Shown: positions 6,725 through 15,184, counted from the first letter of the stretch. The stretch is 32,551 bases of DNA from an uncultured Lachnospiraceae bacterium (GCA_947039785.1 CAMQZX010000013.1:1-32551), one strand, 5' to 3'. The notes: generated by a model from the letters alone, not told the origin. Numbers and translations are program-made.

Positions 6725-7190
6725 AGGTGAACCTCCTTTGATGAAAAATATGTGTAGTATCTGAAAATAGTTTTGGTTGTTGGTTCGTAAAATATGGTTT
6801 GGAAGGAATTGTTAAAAACGTTAAATTAATAACAATCTCCTTACAGATTCATCATAACAGAAAAACTGTACTTGTGTTGTACAAATTAGCGTACAAGAAA
6901 AAAATATTAGAAAAAAATTATCAATAAAAAGAAAAATGAGAAATATTACCAGTATATCACCTGCTTTTGGAATATATTTCTTGCGGCATCCAGAAAATAT
7001 CTGATAAAGTGTGACTGACAACCAACAGTATTGCAGCCTGTTTACAGTGCAATTCATGGCTAAATGGGCAGCACTGTTTACTAGAAATTAAATACACTGG
7101 TGATTACATTTAGTTTGCCCCAAGTGAAACGAAGCATACTGGTTGGAATTGGTATAGAAAATATGATTGTATGTGATTGGAGGATTGACA
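6725..7190. promoter_or_regulatory. divergent intergenic region of pfl operon and ZIP gene, with a palindrome
   Basis: A 466-bp AT-rich gap. At 6877-6896 is TTGTAC-N8-GTACAA, a perfect inverted repeat. On the minus strand a TATGAT (-10 type, plus-strand ATCATA 6851-6856) follows it by about 20 bases without a good -35, suggesting an activator- or repressor-controlled pfl promoter. The pfl leader would be ~120 bases. The half-sites resemble redox-regulator (Rex-like TTGT...ACAA) sites, although Rex boxes usually have different spacing. The ZIP side shows TATGAT at 7162-7167 and no clear -35. I see no gene here. Confidence 0.4.
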
Positions 7191-7973
7191 ATGAACTGGA
7201 ATATTGGACTTGGAATTTTAATTCCCTTTCTTGGCACCATGCTGGGTGCAGCCTGTGTTTTTGGATTGAAAGGAGAGATGAAACCTTTTGTGCAAAAGCT
7301 ACTGCTTGGTTTTGCATCGGGGGTGATGGTAGCGGCATCGGTATGGTCGCTTTTGATTCCTTCCATGGATATGGTTGCCCATATGGAAAAGCTGTCCTTT
7401 GTGCCTGGGGCGGTGGGATTTCTTCTGGGAATTTCATTTTTGCTGATGCTGGATCGAATGGTACCCCATCTTCATTTAAACAAAGAAGAACCGGAAGGAC
7501 CAAAAAGTCAGTGGAAGCGAACCACCATGCTTCTGTTGGCAGTGACCCTTCATAACATTCCGGAAGGAATGGCCGTGGGAGTTGTGTTCGCAGGAAGTAT
7601 TTCCAGCAGGGAACTGGTGACATTGACAGGAGCCTTTGCCCTGTCCGTTGGAATTGCCATTCAAAACTTTCCAGAGGGAGCGATCATCTCCCTGCCCTTG
7701 AAAAGTGAGGGAGAAAGCCGTGGGCGTGCTTTTCTGATGGGAACTCTTTCCGGGGCTGTGGAGCCGGTGGCGGCACTTGTCACGGTGCTTCTGGCAGGCT
7801 TTATTCAGCCAGTCCTTCCCTATCTTTTGTCCTTTGCAGCAGGGGCTATGATTTATGTGGTGGTGGAAGAGTTGATACCGGAATCTGCAGAGGGAGAACA
7901 TTCCAACCTGGGGACACTGGGATTTGCGGCGGGCTTTGTCATTATGATGGTTCTGGACGTGGCTCTGGGGTGA
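7191..7973 (+). CDS. ZIP family metal transporter
   Basis: A 260-residue polytopic membrane protein of the ZIP (ZupT/GufA-like) family, which carries divalent metals such as Zn2+ or Fe2+ into the cytoplasm. The metal-site motifs of the central helices are clear: HNIPEGMAVGV and QNFPEGAIISLPL, with EELIPES in a later helix. About eight hydrophobic segments can be counted, with a short charged loop (LHLNKEEPEGPKSQWKR) between helices 3 and 4. The start at 7191 is set by GGAGG eight bases upstream; the frame is open back to 7167 but without a ribosome site there. Its last 32 bases overlap, tail to tail, the end of the convergent phosphoesterase gene. Which metal it carries cannot be read. Confidence 0.9.
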   Translation: MNWNIGLGILIPFLGTMLGAACVFGLKGEMKPFVQKLLLGFASGVMVAASVWSLLIPSMDMVAHMEKLSFVPGAVGFLLGISFLLMLDRMVPHLHLNKEEPEGPKSQWKRTTMLLLAVTLHNIPEGMAVGVVFAGSISSRELVTLTGAFALSVGIAIQNFPEGAIISLPLKSEGESRGRAFLMGTLSGAVEPVAALVTVLLAGFIQPVLPYLLSFAAGAMIYVVVEELIPESAEGEHSNLGTLGFAAGFVIMMVLDVALG

Positions 7974-8850
7974 TCAGGTATTGCTTTAGCGCTACCGGCC
8001 CCTCCAGAACCTCCCGCCCCACGTAGAGATTAAAATCTTCCCGGGTCTGGACACACCATTTCACCAGAGAAATTGCATCTTCTGCAATTTCTAACGCAGT
8101 GATGCAGCGGGGGTGGACGCAGCTTCCGCAGTTAAAGTAGGGACAGTCTTTGGGAGCAGGAAGGCTGGGGCGGTGGGTATGGCCCGCTGCCAGAGGCTGC
8201 TGCCGTAGCGAAGCCCAGTCACACAGACGTTTTTCCGTCTTATTTTTGACAGAATAATTGCGGGCTGCACTGGTGGGATCATGGATTCCAGCCAGTTCCA
8301 GCGGCCGCCAAAGATATCGTACCAGAAATCCACTCAGCCCGTTGAGTCGGTCATTGAGCAAATCTCCCTGATGTCCATGAATTAAAAACAATCGAAACCC
8401 CAGGGTCTGGTGCTGAAGAAGCATACTTTCGTGAACCTTCAATCCGGGAAATAAGGGCAGCTTTTTGCTGGTGGTTTCGCAGTAGTAGGAGCTGCAGGTT
8501 TTTACCACAAACTTGCCTTTCTTTTTCCGGTTGTCATGGTTGCCGTAGAGCATGTGAAAACGTCCCTGCTGATACAATTTCCCCATAAGCCAGAAAGCAT
8601 CGGTGTGTGCCTGCACAATTTTTCTCATGTCCTTGTTTTCCCATAATTCATCCCCGTCCCCCAGCTCAATATAAGTAAATCCTTCCCGCTCATAGTAGGA
8701 GAGGGCTGCAAAGAAGAGATTCTGATTGCGCAGAAAATTATCTCCCCAGTTTCCCACGCCCCGGTGGCAGTCGCTCATCAGTACGATTCGGGAATGGCTG
8801 TCTATAGGAAGAATCGGGCTTTGTTTCAGCAGCGTATCCAGTTTATTCAT
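7942..8850 (-). CDS. calcineurin-like metallophosphoesterase
   Basis: A 302-residue protein with the full set of metallophosphoesterase motifs: D27-x-H29 (MSDCHRG), GDGDE around residues 64-68, GNHDN (103-107), HGHQGD (158-163) and GHTH (223-226). These bind two metals and hydrolyse phosphoester bonds. The layout is reminiscent of UDP-diacylglucosamine hydrolase-like enzymes (LpxH type), but a Gram-positive host argues against lipid A chemistry, so the substrate is unknown. It is downstream of, and overlaps by eight bases, the DUF4474 gene, suggesting a joint role. The C-terminus (PEPRPEPS) is encoded inside the 3' end of the convergent ZIP gene. Confidence 0.85.
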   Translation of the reverse strand: MNKLDTLLKQSPILPIDSHSRIVLMSDCHRGVGNWGDNFLRNQNLFFAALSYYEREGFTYIELGDGDELWENKDMRKIVQAHTDAFWLMGKLYQQGRFHMLYGNHDNRKKKGKFVVKTCSSYYCETTSKKLPLFPGLKVHESMLLQHQTLGFRLFLIHGHQGDLLNDRLNGLSGFLVRYLWRPLELAGIHDPTSAARNYSVKNKTEKRLCDWASLRQQPLAAGHTHRPSLPAPKDCPYFNCGSCVHPRCITALEIAEDAISLVKWCVQTREDFNLYVGREVLEGPVALKQYLITPEPRPEPS

Positions 8851-9808
8851 AAGATTCCCCCTGCTCTTTGATTTTTTGAAAACCGGCGTAGAGTTCTTCG
8901 GAATGAAGAAAACGAAAGATGGTCTGGTATAATCTGGGTGAGAGTTGTTTCAGATAAGTCAGTTTATCCAGTGTGTGGGTAAAGTCATCGGTCAGAGAGT
9001 GATATTCCTCACAGTAAAACCGGTTGTTGTTCTGCATCAGAGGAGCCAGGACCGTGTTTCGATAAGCCTGAGGCTTTGCTTTGGGCGTGGCAAACGTCAG
9101 ATAAACAGTAGTCCGCCGGAAGAGAAATTCTCCAGGCTGGTACCCCCGGCTGATCAGCCCTGACAAAAACGCCGTTGCCATAGCGCGGCAGGGGAAGGTA
9201 AGGCGTACATTCATGTATAAGTCTTCGGGCTGATAGAAAGTTCCCAGGGAAAATCCCGTCAGCCACCAGTGCAGCTCCCGTCTCCAGAATAAGGTTCTGC
9301 CAAAAGAATCTTTCAATTCAAATTCCATTAAAATCTGTTGGTCATCCTCAGCACTTTCATAAAAGGGGCCTTGAAAAACATCGGGAATATCAACATTTGG
9401 CTGGTCCGTGTTGTATAGGCCGATTTCACATCCGGTGGTCATACCGTATTGACCTTTCCACAGCTCCAGAAGCCATCGCTTCCCATTGTATTCAAAATAA
9501 ATGGGTTCCCGGTCTAAGACCATGCTAAGACCGGTGGCGGCGTCATCGTAGAGAGAGCAGTAACCGAATTGACGCTGCCAGCAGTCACGGCGGGAGTAGA
9601 AAATATCCTGCTTCGGGTCATATTGAAAACCGGAGGGCTCAAGCAGTTGATTTAACTGAGTGAGTTTTTCTTTCTGGGAGGTATCGAAAACCTTCTGCTT
9701 TGCACGGGCTTTACGAACTGCCAAAAAGAAGATAAAGCTCACAAAAAGCAGCAGGATAACAGCAATTGTAATCAAAATAAATTCGGCAGCAATGATATCA
9801 GGTTTCAT
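8843..9808 (-). CDS. DUF4474 family membrane-anchored protein
   Basis: A 321-residue protein with one N-terminal transmembrane helix (about residues 8-30, FILITIAVILLLFVSFIFFL) followed by a basic stop-transfer stretch and a soluble domain. I recognise DUF4474 from GFQYDPKQDIFYSRRDCWQR, SMVLDREPIYFEYNGKRW and LELWKGQYGMTTGCEIGLY. The basic segment after the helix (RKARAKQK) suggests the domain is cytoplasmic. No enzyme activity is known to me for the family. It is the first gene of a two-gene operon with the metallophosphoesterase. Its promoter was not identified; a repeat copy begins about 60 bases upstream of the start codon. Confidence 0.8.
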   Translation of the reverse strand: MKPDIIAAEFILITIAVILLLFVSFIFFLAVRKARAKQKVFDTSQKEKLTQLNQLLEPSGFQYDPKQDIFYSRRDCWQRQFGYCSLYDDAATGLSMVLDREPIYFEYNGKRWLLELWKGQYGMTTGCEIGLYNTDQPNVDIPDVFQGPFYESAEDDQQILMEFELKDSFGRTLFWRRELHWWLTGFSLGTFYQPEDLYMNVRLTFPCRAMATAFLSGLISRGYQPGEFLFRRTTVYLTFATPKAKPQAYRNTVLAPLMQNNNRFYCEEYHSLTDDFTHTLDKLTYLKQLSPRLYQTIFRFLHSEELYAGFQKIKEQGESYE

Positions 9809-9867
9809 TACATTTCACAAACCTTGACTTTATTAATCATCATATGCCAGGATCGGGGGAAGGCTAC

Positions 9868-9917
9868 AAAAATCCCGAGACATACAGCGTGAAATGATGC
9901 AATGTGCATCATTTCTG
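9868..9917. repeat. dispersed repeat, internal partial copy
   Basis: Fifty bases closely matching the centre of the 764-906 element in the same orientation: AAAATCCCGAGACATACAGC and the following palindrome AAATGATGCA-N3-TGCATCATTT, then TCTG. The loop differs (ATG versus ATA) while both palindrome arms are intact. The terminal inverted repeats are absent. It joins directly to a gene remnant on its right. Confidence 0.7.
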
Positions 9918-10151
9918 AACATTCAGCCATACCGCTTTATTCATGATAAGGACAAGATGATTCTTGTTTCCCTGGAAAGCGAAGTTACCGACTTTAAAGA
10001 CTTTAAGCTGAACATCGGAATCGTTATGTTGCATTTTGCAGCGGTAATGTCTCGTCAGAATAACATGATCAAAGGCTGGGTTCTGGAAGCTCCTGAGAAA
10101 GATTATAATCTGCCGGAAGGAGCTGTAATCGAGGGATACTGTAATATTTAA
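9894..10151 (+). pseudogene. C-terminal remnant of a nitroreductase-like gene fused to the repeat
   Basis: An 85-codon open frame whose first residues (MMQCASF) are encoded by the repeat palindrome, while the rest (from about residue 10) reads like the C-terminal end of a nitroreductase-family protein of the TM1586 type: FKLNIGIVMLHFAAVMSR, an aligned Trp in IKGWVLEAP, and EGAVIEGYCNI at the end. Complete family members have 200 residues or more, so the FMN-binding N-terminus is missing. No ribosome site precedes the ATG. The simplest reading is a deletion or insertion that left a 3' gene fragment next to a repeat. The family assignment rests on a short stretch and is moderate; a genuine small protein is less likely. 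Confidence 0.55.
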
Positions 10152-10185
10152 CTCATCGAGGAAATTCTCTCCCAGGGTAATTTTG

Positions 10186-10225
10186 AAGACTGCTGTAAGG
10201 CATATTGTCCTGCAGCAGTCTTTTT
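10186..10225 (+). terminator. intrinsic terminator
   Basis: AAGACTGCTG (10186-10195) pairs with CAGCAGTCTT (10213-10222), followed by T5. It probably terminated the original gene of which the upstream fragment remains. Confidence 0.8.
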
Positions 10226-10325
10226 ATCTTGCAAGAAGATAAAGCCTCCGGCGTATTTTTGATAATTTTTTGATAAGGTAAGTTCCAGAGGGGAGGATAG
10301 ACCTTTTGGAGGCTGACAGGCATGA

Positions 10326-10353
10326 TTGAACGTGCTCATTCATATGTTATGAT
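10326..10353 (+). promoter_or_regulatory. promoter of the ftsW-murA-divIB cluster
   Basis: TTGAAC (10326-10331) and TATGAT (10348-10353), 16 bases apart, with the ftsW start 27 bases further on. Confidence 0.6.
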
Positions 10354-10379
10354 AGAATGCGTGCAGTAGAGGTGAGTGT

Positions 10380-11468
10380 GTGTTACCCAAGGCAAATGGG
10401 AAGAAAATAGATTACACCATGTTTATTCTTGTAATTTTGCTGGTGATTTTTGGGCTGGTTCAGCTATACAGTTCCAGTGCGTACAACGGGCGGGTCAAAT
10501 TTCATGATTCCGCCTATTATTTTAAGAAACAGCTGTTTGCCACTTCTCTGGGGCTGATGGCCATGTATCTGGTGTCCTGTATGGACTATCACTGGCTGGC
10601 AAAGCTGGCACCTTATGCCTACCTGTTGTCCATGGCTCTTTCTACCGCTGTGCTCTTTTTCGGAGATGAAATCAACGGCTCCAAGCGGTGGCTGTCCCTG
10701 GGACCATTATCCTTTCAGCCGGCGGAGTTTGCCAAGGTGGCAGTGATTTTGTTTCTGGCTTATATGATTGACAGAACAGAGAAAAAGACCACGGGGATTT
10801 TCTTTATGGGAAAGGTCATGCTGTGGATTTTACCCATTGTGGGGCTTGTTGGATCTAATAACCTGAGTACGGCCATTATCATTCTGGGAATTGCAATTAT
10901 TCTGATTTTCATCTCAAACCCCAAATATCTTCAGTTTATCGGTCTGGGAGCAGCAGGGATTGGTTTTGTCAGCATTTTTCTGGCCATGGAAAGTTACCGT
11001 CTGGAGCGTCTTGCCATATGGAGAAATCCGGAAGCCTATGACAAGGGATTTCAGACCATTCAGGGTCTTTATGCCATTGGAAGCGGCGGGATCTTCGGTC
11101 AGGGGCTGGGCAGTAGTCTGCAGAAGCTGGGATTTGTGCCGGAGGCCCAGAACGATATGATATTTTCAATTATCTGTGAGGAGCTGGGATTGGCAGGAGC
11201 CAGCTTTCTGATTATCATTTTTGCATTGCTGATCTGGCGGTTGATGGTGATTTCCACCCATGCGGAGGATTTGCTGGGAGCCATGATTGCTGTGGGAATT
11301 ATGGGGCATATTGCCATTCAGGTAATCTTGAACATAGCTGTGGTGACCAATACTATCCCAAATACTGGAATCACGCTGCCCTTTATCAGTTACGGCGGAA
11401 CTTCTGTTTTATTTTTGCTGAGCGAAATGGGGCTGGCTCTGTCAGTTAGCCGTAACCAAAAGAAGTAA
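10380..11468 (+). CDS. ftsW: FtsW/RodA/SpoVE family peptidoglycan glycosyltransferase
   Basis: A 362-residue polytopic membrane protein (9-10 helices) of the SEDS family, which polymerises lipid II into glycan strands together with a class B penicillin-binding protein. Signature segments: GSKRWLSLGPLSFQPAEFAK (the loop with the conserved Gln-Pro-x-Glu), EAQNDMIFSIICEELG (the catalytic Asp region of the large extracellular loop) and the classic PNTGITLPFISYGGTS. It starts with GTG at 10380 behind AGAGGTGA; a stop at 10353 excludes earlier starts. Next to murA, divIB and ftsZ, it is likely FtsW or its sporulation paralogue SpoVE; sequence alone does not decide between them. Confidence 0.9.
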   Translation: MLPKANGKKIDYTMFILVILLVIFGLVQLYSSSAYNGRVKFHDSAYYFKKQLFATSLGLMAMYLVSCMDYHWLAKLAPYAYLLSMALSTAVLFFGDEINGSKRWLSLGPLSFQPAEFAKVAVILFLAYMIDRTEKKTTGIFFMGKVMLWILPIVGLVGSNNLSTAIIILGIAIILIFISNPKYLQFIGLGAAGIGFVSIFLAMESYRLERLAIWRNPEAYDKGFQTIQGLYAIGSGGIFGQGLGSSLQKLGFVPEAQNDMIFSIICEELGLAGASFLIIIFALLIWRLMVISTHAEDLLGAMIAVGIMGHIAIQVILNIAVVTNTIPNTGITLPFISYGGTSVLFLLSEMGLALSVSRNQKK

Positions 11469-11511
11469 TGTGCATATCATAATAAGTAAGAGGGTCCTTG
11501 AGGTGTATTGA

Positions 11512-12765
11512 TTGGGAAATATTAAAATATTGGGAGGAAGAAAGCTAAGCGGCAGTCTTCGTATCCAAGGGTCCAAGAATGCGGCGCTGCCTATGATTGC
11601 CGCATCGGTGTTACATAACGGAAAAAGCGTGCTGCATAATTGTCCGCAGATTGCAGACGTTGGGTATATGACAGAGATTCTCAATGGATTGGGTGCCAGA
11701 ACCTGGTGGGAAGGAAAGTCCCTGCATCTGGACTGTACCCATCTGCGTTATGGGCAGATTCCGTCTGTATATGCGGAAAAAATGCGCTCATCAATCATTT
11801 ATCTGGGGGCGCTTTTGGGACGTTTTCATCAGAGTGCCATAGCTCATCCTGGCGGATGCGTCATCGGAGCCAGGCCCATTGATATACATTTGCAGGTGCT
11901 GAAATTGTTGGGAGCCCATATCAGGGAGAAGGATGGGATGATCTACGCCTCCTGTACACAGTTAAAGGGAAATGAGTATGAGTTTCCAAAAATCAGTGTT
12001 GGTGCCACCCAACAGGCGATTCTGGCGGCAGTAAAAGCTCAGGGAGTGACCCGTCTACATCGCTGCGCCCGGGAACCGGAGGTGCAGTGGCTGGTGCGTT
12101 ATTTAAACAGTCGGGGAGCAGACATTACCGGAGAGAATACGGGGGAAATTGTGGTACGCGGAGTGGAGCAGCTTACCGATTTGGAGTATGAGGTGCCTCC
12201 TGACCGGATTGTGGCGGGAACTTATCTCTGTGCAGGAGCCATTACACGGAGTAAAATCACGTTGGAAAATGTTCCCGTGGAAGAAATGGAATCATTTTTG
12301 CACATGTATCGGAAAATGGGTGGACAATATGAAGTGAACAGTGGTAAACTGTTAGCTGACAGTCGCGAATTGAATCGTGCCGTCACCTATTTGGAGACAG
12401 ATGTCTATCCGGGCTTTCCCACAGATCTGCAGTCGCCGCTGATGGCAGTGCTGACTACAGTCAGAGGGGTGAGCCATATTCGGGAAACCATATTTGAAGA
12501 CAGGTATAAGGCAGCTGAAGGACTACAGAAAATGGGAGCCGCCATTGATGTGAATGGCCAGGATGCCTGGATTTATGGAGGGGCGAGCCTGCGTGGAGCC
12601 AGACTAAAGGCAAGGGAACTGCGCGGGGGAGCCGCGTTGGTGCTTGCAGGTCTTGCCGCTTCCGGGGAGACAGTGGTGGAAGACTGTGAATATATTGAAC
12701 GGGGATATGAACATATATGCGAGGATCTCTCAGCGCTGGGCGGAGTGATCAGAAAAGAAGAATAA
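11512..12765 (+). CDS. murA: UDP-N-acetylglucosamine 1-carboxyvinyltransferase
   Basis: MurA transfers enolpyruvate from PEP to UDP-GlcNAc, the first committed step of peptidoglycan precursor synthesis, and is the fosfomycin target. The 417-residue protein has the substrate-binding SKNAALP motif with Lys22, the active-site loop HPGGCVIGARPIDIH with Cys116 (E. coli Cys115), and the region YPGFPTDLQSP with the conserved Asp near residue 305. Length is standard. It starts with TTG at 11512 behind GAGGTG. Firmicutes often hold two MurA paralogues; this one lies in the division cluster, 43 bases after ftsW and 20 before divIB, so it is probably co-transcribed with them. Confidence 0.95.
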   Translation: MGNIKILGGRKLSGSLRIQGSKNAALPMIAASVLHNGKSVLHNCPQIADVGYMTEILNGLGARTWWEGKSLHLDCTHLRYGQIPSVYAEKMRSSIIYLGALLGRFHQSAIAHPGGCVIGARPIDIHLQVLKLLGAHIREKDGMIYASCTQLKGNEYEFPKISVGATQQAILAAVKAQGVTRLHRCAREPEVQWLVRYLNSRGADITGENTGEIVVRGVEQLTDLEYEVPPDRIVAGTYLCAGAITRSKITLENVPVEEMESFLHMYRKMGGQYEVNSGKLLADSRELNRAVTYLETDVYPGFPTDLQSPLMAVLTTVRGVSHIRETIFEDRYKAAEGLQKMGAAIDVNGQDAWIYGGASLRGARLKARELRGGAALVLAGLAASGETVVEDCEYIERGYEHICEDLSALGGVIRKEE

Positions 12766-12785
12766 GGGGATAGGTAGGAAGTTAC

Positions 12786-13772
12786 ATGAGAAGTTCCAAT
12801 TATCGAAAGAAGATAGAAATTGATCGGAAAACCAAAAAGATGATTAAGGGATCCATTGCCGGGTTTATTCTGGCAGCGATCATTTTCTTCGTGGCATATT
12901 TCCATGTGGATACAGTGGAAGTCATGGGAAGCAGTTATTATACAGAAGATGAGATTAAGGATATGGTGCTGAAGGGGCCGCTGGCGAAAAATTCCGTGCT
13001 GGCCCCTATGCTGTACAGTAAAAATGACACGGAAGACATTCCCTTTGTGGAGGCTATTGTGGTAAGTCAGGTAAATAACCACGCCATCTGCATCAGTGTC
13101 AAGGAGCTGCAGCCTGTTGGATGTATCAAATATCTGGACTGCTATATGTATTTTGACCGGCAGGGAATAATTGTGGCAAGCTCTGTGGAGCGGCAGATGC
13201 GGGTACCTTATTTTGAAGGTATTGAAATTGAGAGTGTAGCCTTTGGAGATGAGCTGCCCTTTGCAGATGAGAGTCTTTTGAATACGGCGGTGAGTCTGGC
13301 CCGTATTTTTGCCAAAAATGATGAGATTCCGGATCATATTGTTTTTGATGAGAGTAATAATATTACGCTGACCTATGGAGAAGTTACAGCTCAGCTGGGC
13401 AAGGACAAGTATCTGGAGGATAAGATGACCAGGCTGATTGCTATTTTGCCCCATGTTGCCGGCAAGAAGGGAATTCTTCATCTGGAAAATGTAAATGATA
13501 CCAACAAAAATATTACTTTTGAGGAGGAACTGACTCAGGAAGAGCAGGATGCTCTGAAGCAGCAGGATGAGGATGGCGACACTCAGGAAGAGGATCAGGA
13601 GGGCAATGATTACGACAGCGACCTGGATGACTCGTCCAGTGATAGTTATGACAGTTCTTATGACAGCGGCAATGACAGTTCTTATGATAGTGACAACAAC
13701 AGTGATTACGACAATGATTATGACAGCGGTTACGACAGCAGCTATAGTGATTATGACAGTTCCTGGGAATAA
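12786..13772 (+). CDS. divIB: cell division protein DivIB/FtsQ with an Asp/Ser/Tyr repeat tail
   Basis: A 328-residue bitopic membrane protein: basic N-terminal cytoplasmic tail (residues 1-21), one transmembrane helix (about 22-40), a POTRA-like segment beginning VDTVEVMGSSYYTEDEIKDM, and the DivIB/FtsQ beta domain ending near residue 240. DivIB stabilises the DivIC-FtsL complex at the septum. After residue 245 comes an acidic Glu/Gln/Asp stretch and then about 55 residues made almost only of Asp, Ser, Tyr, Gly and Asn in YDSS/YDSG-like repeats. That tail would be outside the membrane. Tails occur in DivIB proteins, but this degree of repetition is striking. It starts at ATG 12786, 20 bases after murA. 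Confidence 0.85.
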   Translation: MRSSNYRKKIEIDRKTKKMIKGSIAGFILAAIIFFVAYFHVDTVEVMGSSYYTEDEIKDMVLKGPLAKNSVLAPMLYSKNDTEDIPFVEAIVVSQVNNHAICISVKELQPVGCIKYLDCYMYFDRQGIIVASSVERQMRVPYFEGIEIESVAFGDELPFADESLLNTAVSLARIFAKNDEIPDHIVFDESNNITLTYGEVTAQLGKDKYLEDKMTRLIAILPHVAGKKGILHLENVNDTNKNITFEEELTQEEQDALKQQDEDGDTQEEDQEGNDYDSDLDDSSSDSYDSSYDSGNDSSYDSDNNSDYDNDYDSGYDSSYSDYDSSWE

Positions 13773-13858
13773 ATGGAAAAAGTATTTGAGGAATGTGACG
13801 AAAACTTTCAAAAACTTATAAAAAACTAAAAATTAACTGTAAAAACCAAAATTAGAGG

Positions 13859-13887
13859 TTGATTAATTTTTGAAAAAAAAGTATTAT
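13859..13887 (+). promoter_or_regulatory. promoter of ftsZ
   Basis: TTGATT (13859-13864) and TATTAT (13882-13887) separated by exactly 17 bases in a very AT-rich spacer; ftsZ begins 83 bases later. This gives ftsZ a transcript separate from the genes before it. Confidence 0.65.
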
Positions 13888-13970
13888 ATATCTATATGCA
13901 AAATGCATCTGAACTGGTAGTTGACCTGAGGGGATTATAATAAGGAGCGATACAAGAAGGAGGAAGTACA

Positions 13971-15116
13971 TTGTTAGAGATTATGACGAATGAAGCTGAA
14001 TCATCTGCAAAGATCATAGTCATCGGAGTAGGTGGTGCAGGAAATAATGCAGTTAACAGAATGGTGGAAGAGACAATCGGCGGTGTGGAATTCGTCGGTA
14101 TTAATACAGATAAACAGGCATTGACATTGTGTAAGGCACCGACCGTGCTTCAGATTGGCGAGAAGCTGACAAAGGGTCTGGGCGCCGGTGCACAGCCGGA
14201 GGTTGGCCAGAAGGCAGCTGAGGAGAGCATTGAAGAATTGAAACAGCTCATGGAAGGTGCGGACATGGTATTCGTTACCTGTGGTATGGGCGGCGGAACA
14301 GGAACAGGTGCTGCACCTGTTGTTGCAGGCGTTGCCAAGGATATGGGAATCCTGACGGTAGGCGTTGTGACAAAGCCTTTCCGTTTTGAGGCAAAGACAC
14401 GTATGAACAACGCCCTTTCCGGAATTGAAAGACTGAAAGAAAATGTAGATACATTGATTGTCATTCCAAATGACAAGCTGTTGGAAATCGTAGACAGAAG
14501 AACTACTATGCCGGAAGCTTTAAAGAAGGCTGATGAGGTTCTGCAGCAGGCCGTACAGGGCATTACAGACCTGATTAACCTGCCGGCACTGATCAACCTT
14601 GACTTCGCAGACGTTCAGACTGTCATGACTGGCAAAGGTATCGCTCATATCGGTATCGGTGAAGCCAAAGGTGATGACAAGGCTCTGGAAGCTGTACAGC
14701 AGGCTGTATCCAGTCCATTGCTGGAGACAACCATCAAGGGTGCTTCTCATGTAATCATCAACATCTCCGGAGATATCTCTCTGATGGACGCCAACGACGC
14801 AGCAAGCTACGTACAGGAGCTGACAGGAGACGATGCAAACATCATCTTCGGTGCTATGTACGACGATTCCAATGCGGACTATGCTAGAATTACTGTTATT
14901 GCAACCGGTCTGGATGACGCATCCGCACGTTCCGGATATGCAAAGAAGACTTCTTCTCTGTTCAACAACAATGTGCAGGGAACAAGACAGATGACGGCAG
15001 GAAGCAATCCAATTCCTTCCTTCAGCATGCCCAACGTAAATCTGAATCAGCCTAAAATGCCGCAGAGTACAGTACAGAAAAAAGATATTCAGATTCCTGA
15101 TTTCCTGAAGAGATAA
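13971..15116 (+). CDS. ftsZ: cell division protein FtsZ
   Basis: FtsZ is the tubulin-like GTPase that forms the division ring. The 381-residue protein has [13 protein letters not shown] near the N-terminus, the tubulin signature [11 protein letters not shown] (about residues 107-117), the T7-loop region NLDFADV, a short variable linker and the C-terminal anchor peptide [10 protein letters not shown] that in other bacteria binds FtsA, SepF or ZipA. TTG 13971 is the chosen start because AAGGAGG lies seven bases before it; an in-frame ATG at 13983 lacks a proper site. No ftsA is adjacent, as is usual in Lachnospiraceae where SepF is expected to tether FtsZ. Confidence 0.97.
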   Translation: MLEIMTNEAESSAKIIVIGVGGAGNNAVNRMVEETIGGVEFVGINTDKQALTLCKAPTVLQIGEKLTKGLGAGAQPEVGQKAAEESIEELKQLMEGADMVFVTCGMGGGTGTGAAPVVAGVAKDMGILTVGVVTKPFRFEAKTRMNNALSGIERLKENVDTLIVIPNDKLLEIVDRRTTMPEALKKADEVLQQAVQGITDLINLPALINLDFADVQTVMTGKGIAHIGIGEAKGDDKALEAVQQAVSSPLLETTIKGASHVIINISGDISLMDANDAASYVQELTGDDANIIFGAMYDDSNADYARITVIATGLDDASARSGYAKKTSSLFNNNVQGTRQMTAGSNPIPSFSMPNVNLNQPKMPQSTVQKKDIQIPDFLKR

Positions 15117-15184
15117 GAAGGGGACTTAGTGAATCAGAATTGTACTGCAGCTGTTTAGGCGAGTTAGATTCCTGAAAATGAAAT

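Noticed and set aside
6821..7057. 78-codon minus-strand frame in the pfl upstream region
   Set aside because: Biased by AT-rich promoter DNA, no ribosome site, and it covers the palindrome and -10 region.
10148..10339. 63-codon minus-strand frame before ftsW
   Set aside because: Covers a terminator and the ftsW promoter; no motif and no ribosome site.
12573..13811. 412-codon open frame on the minus strand
   Set aside because: It is antisense to divIB and the end of murA; its length arises because the repetitive Asp/Ser/Tyr codons read as Val/Ile-rich on the other strand. No ribosome site.
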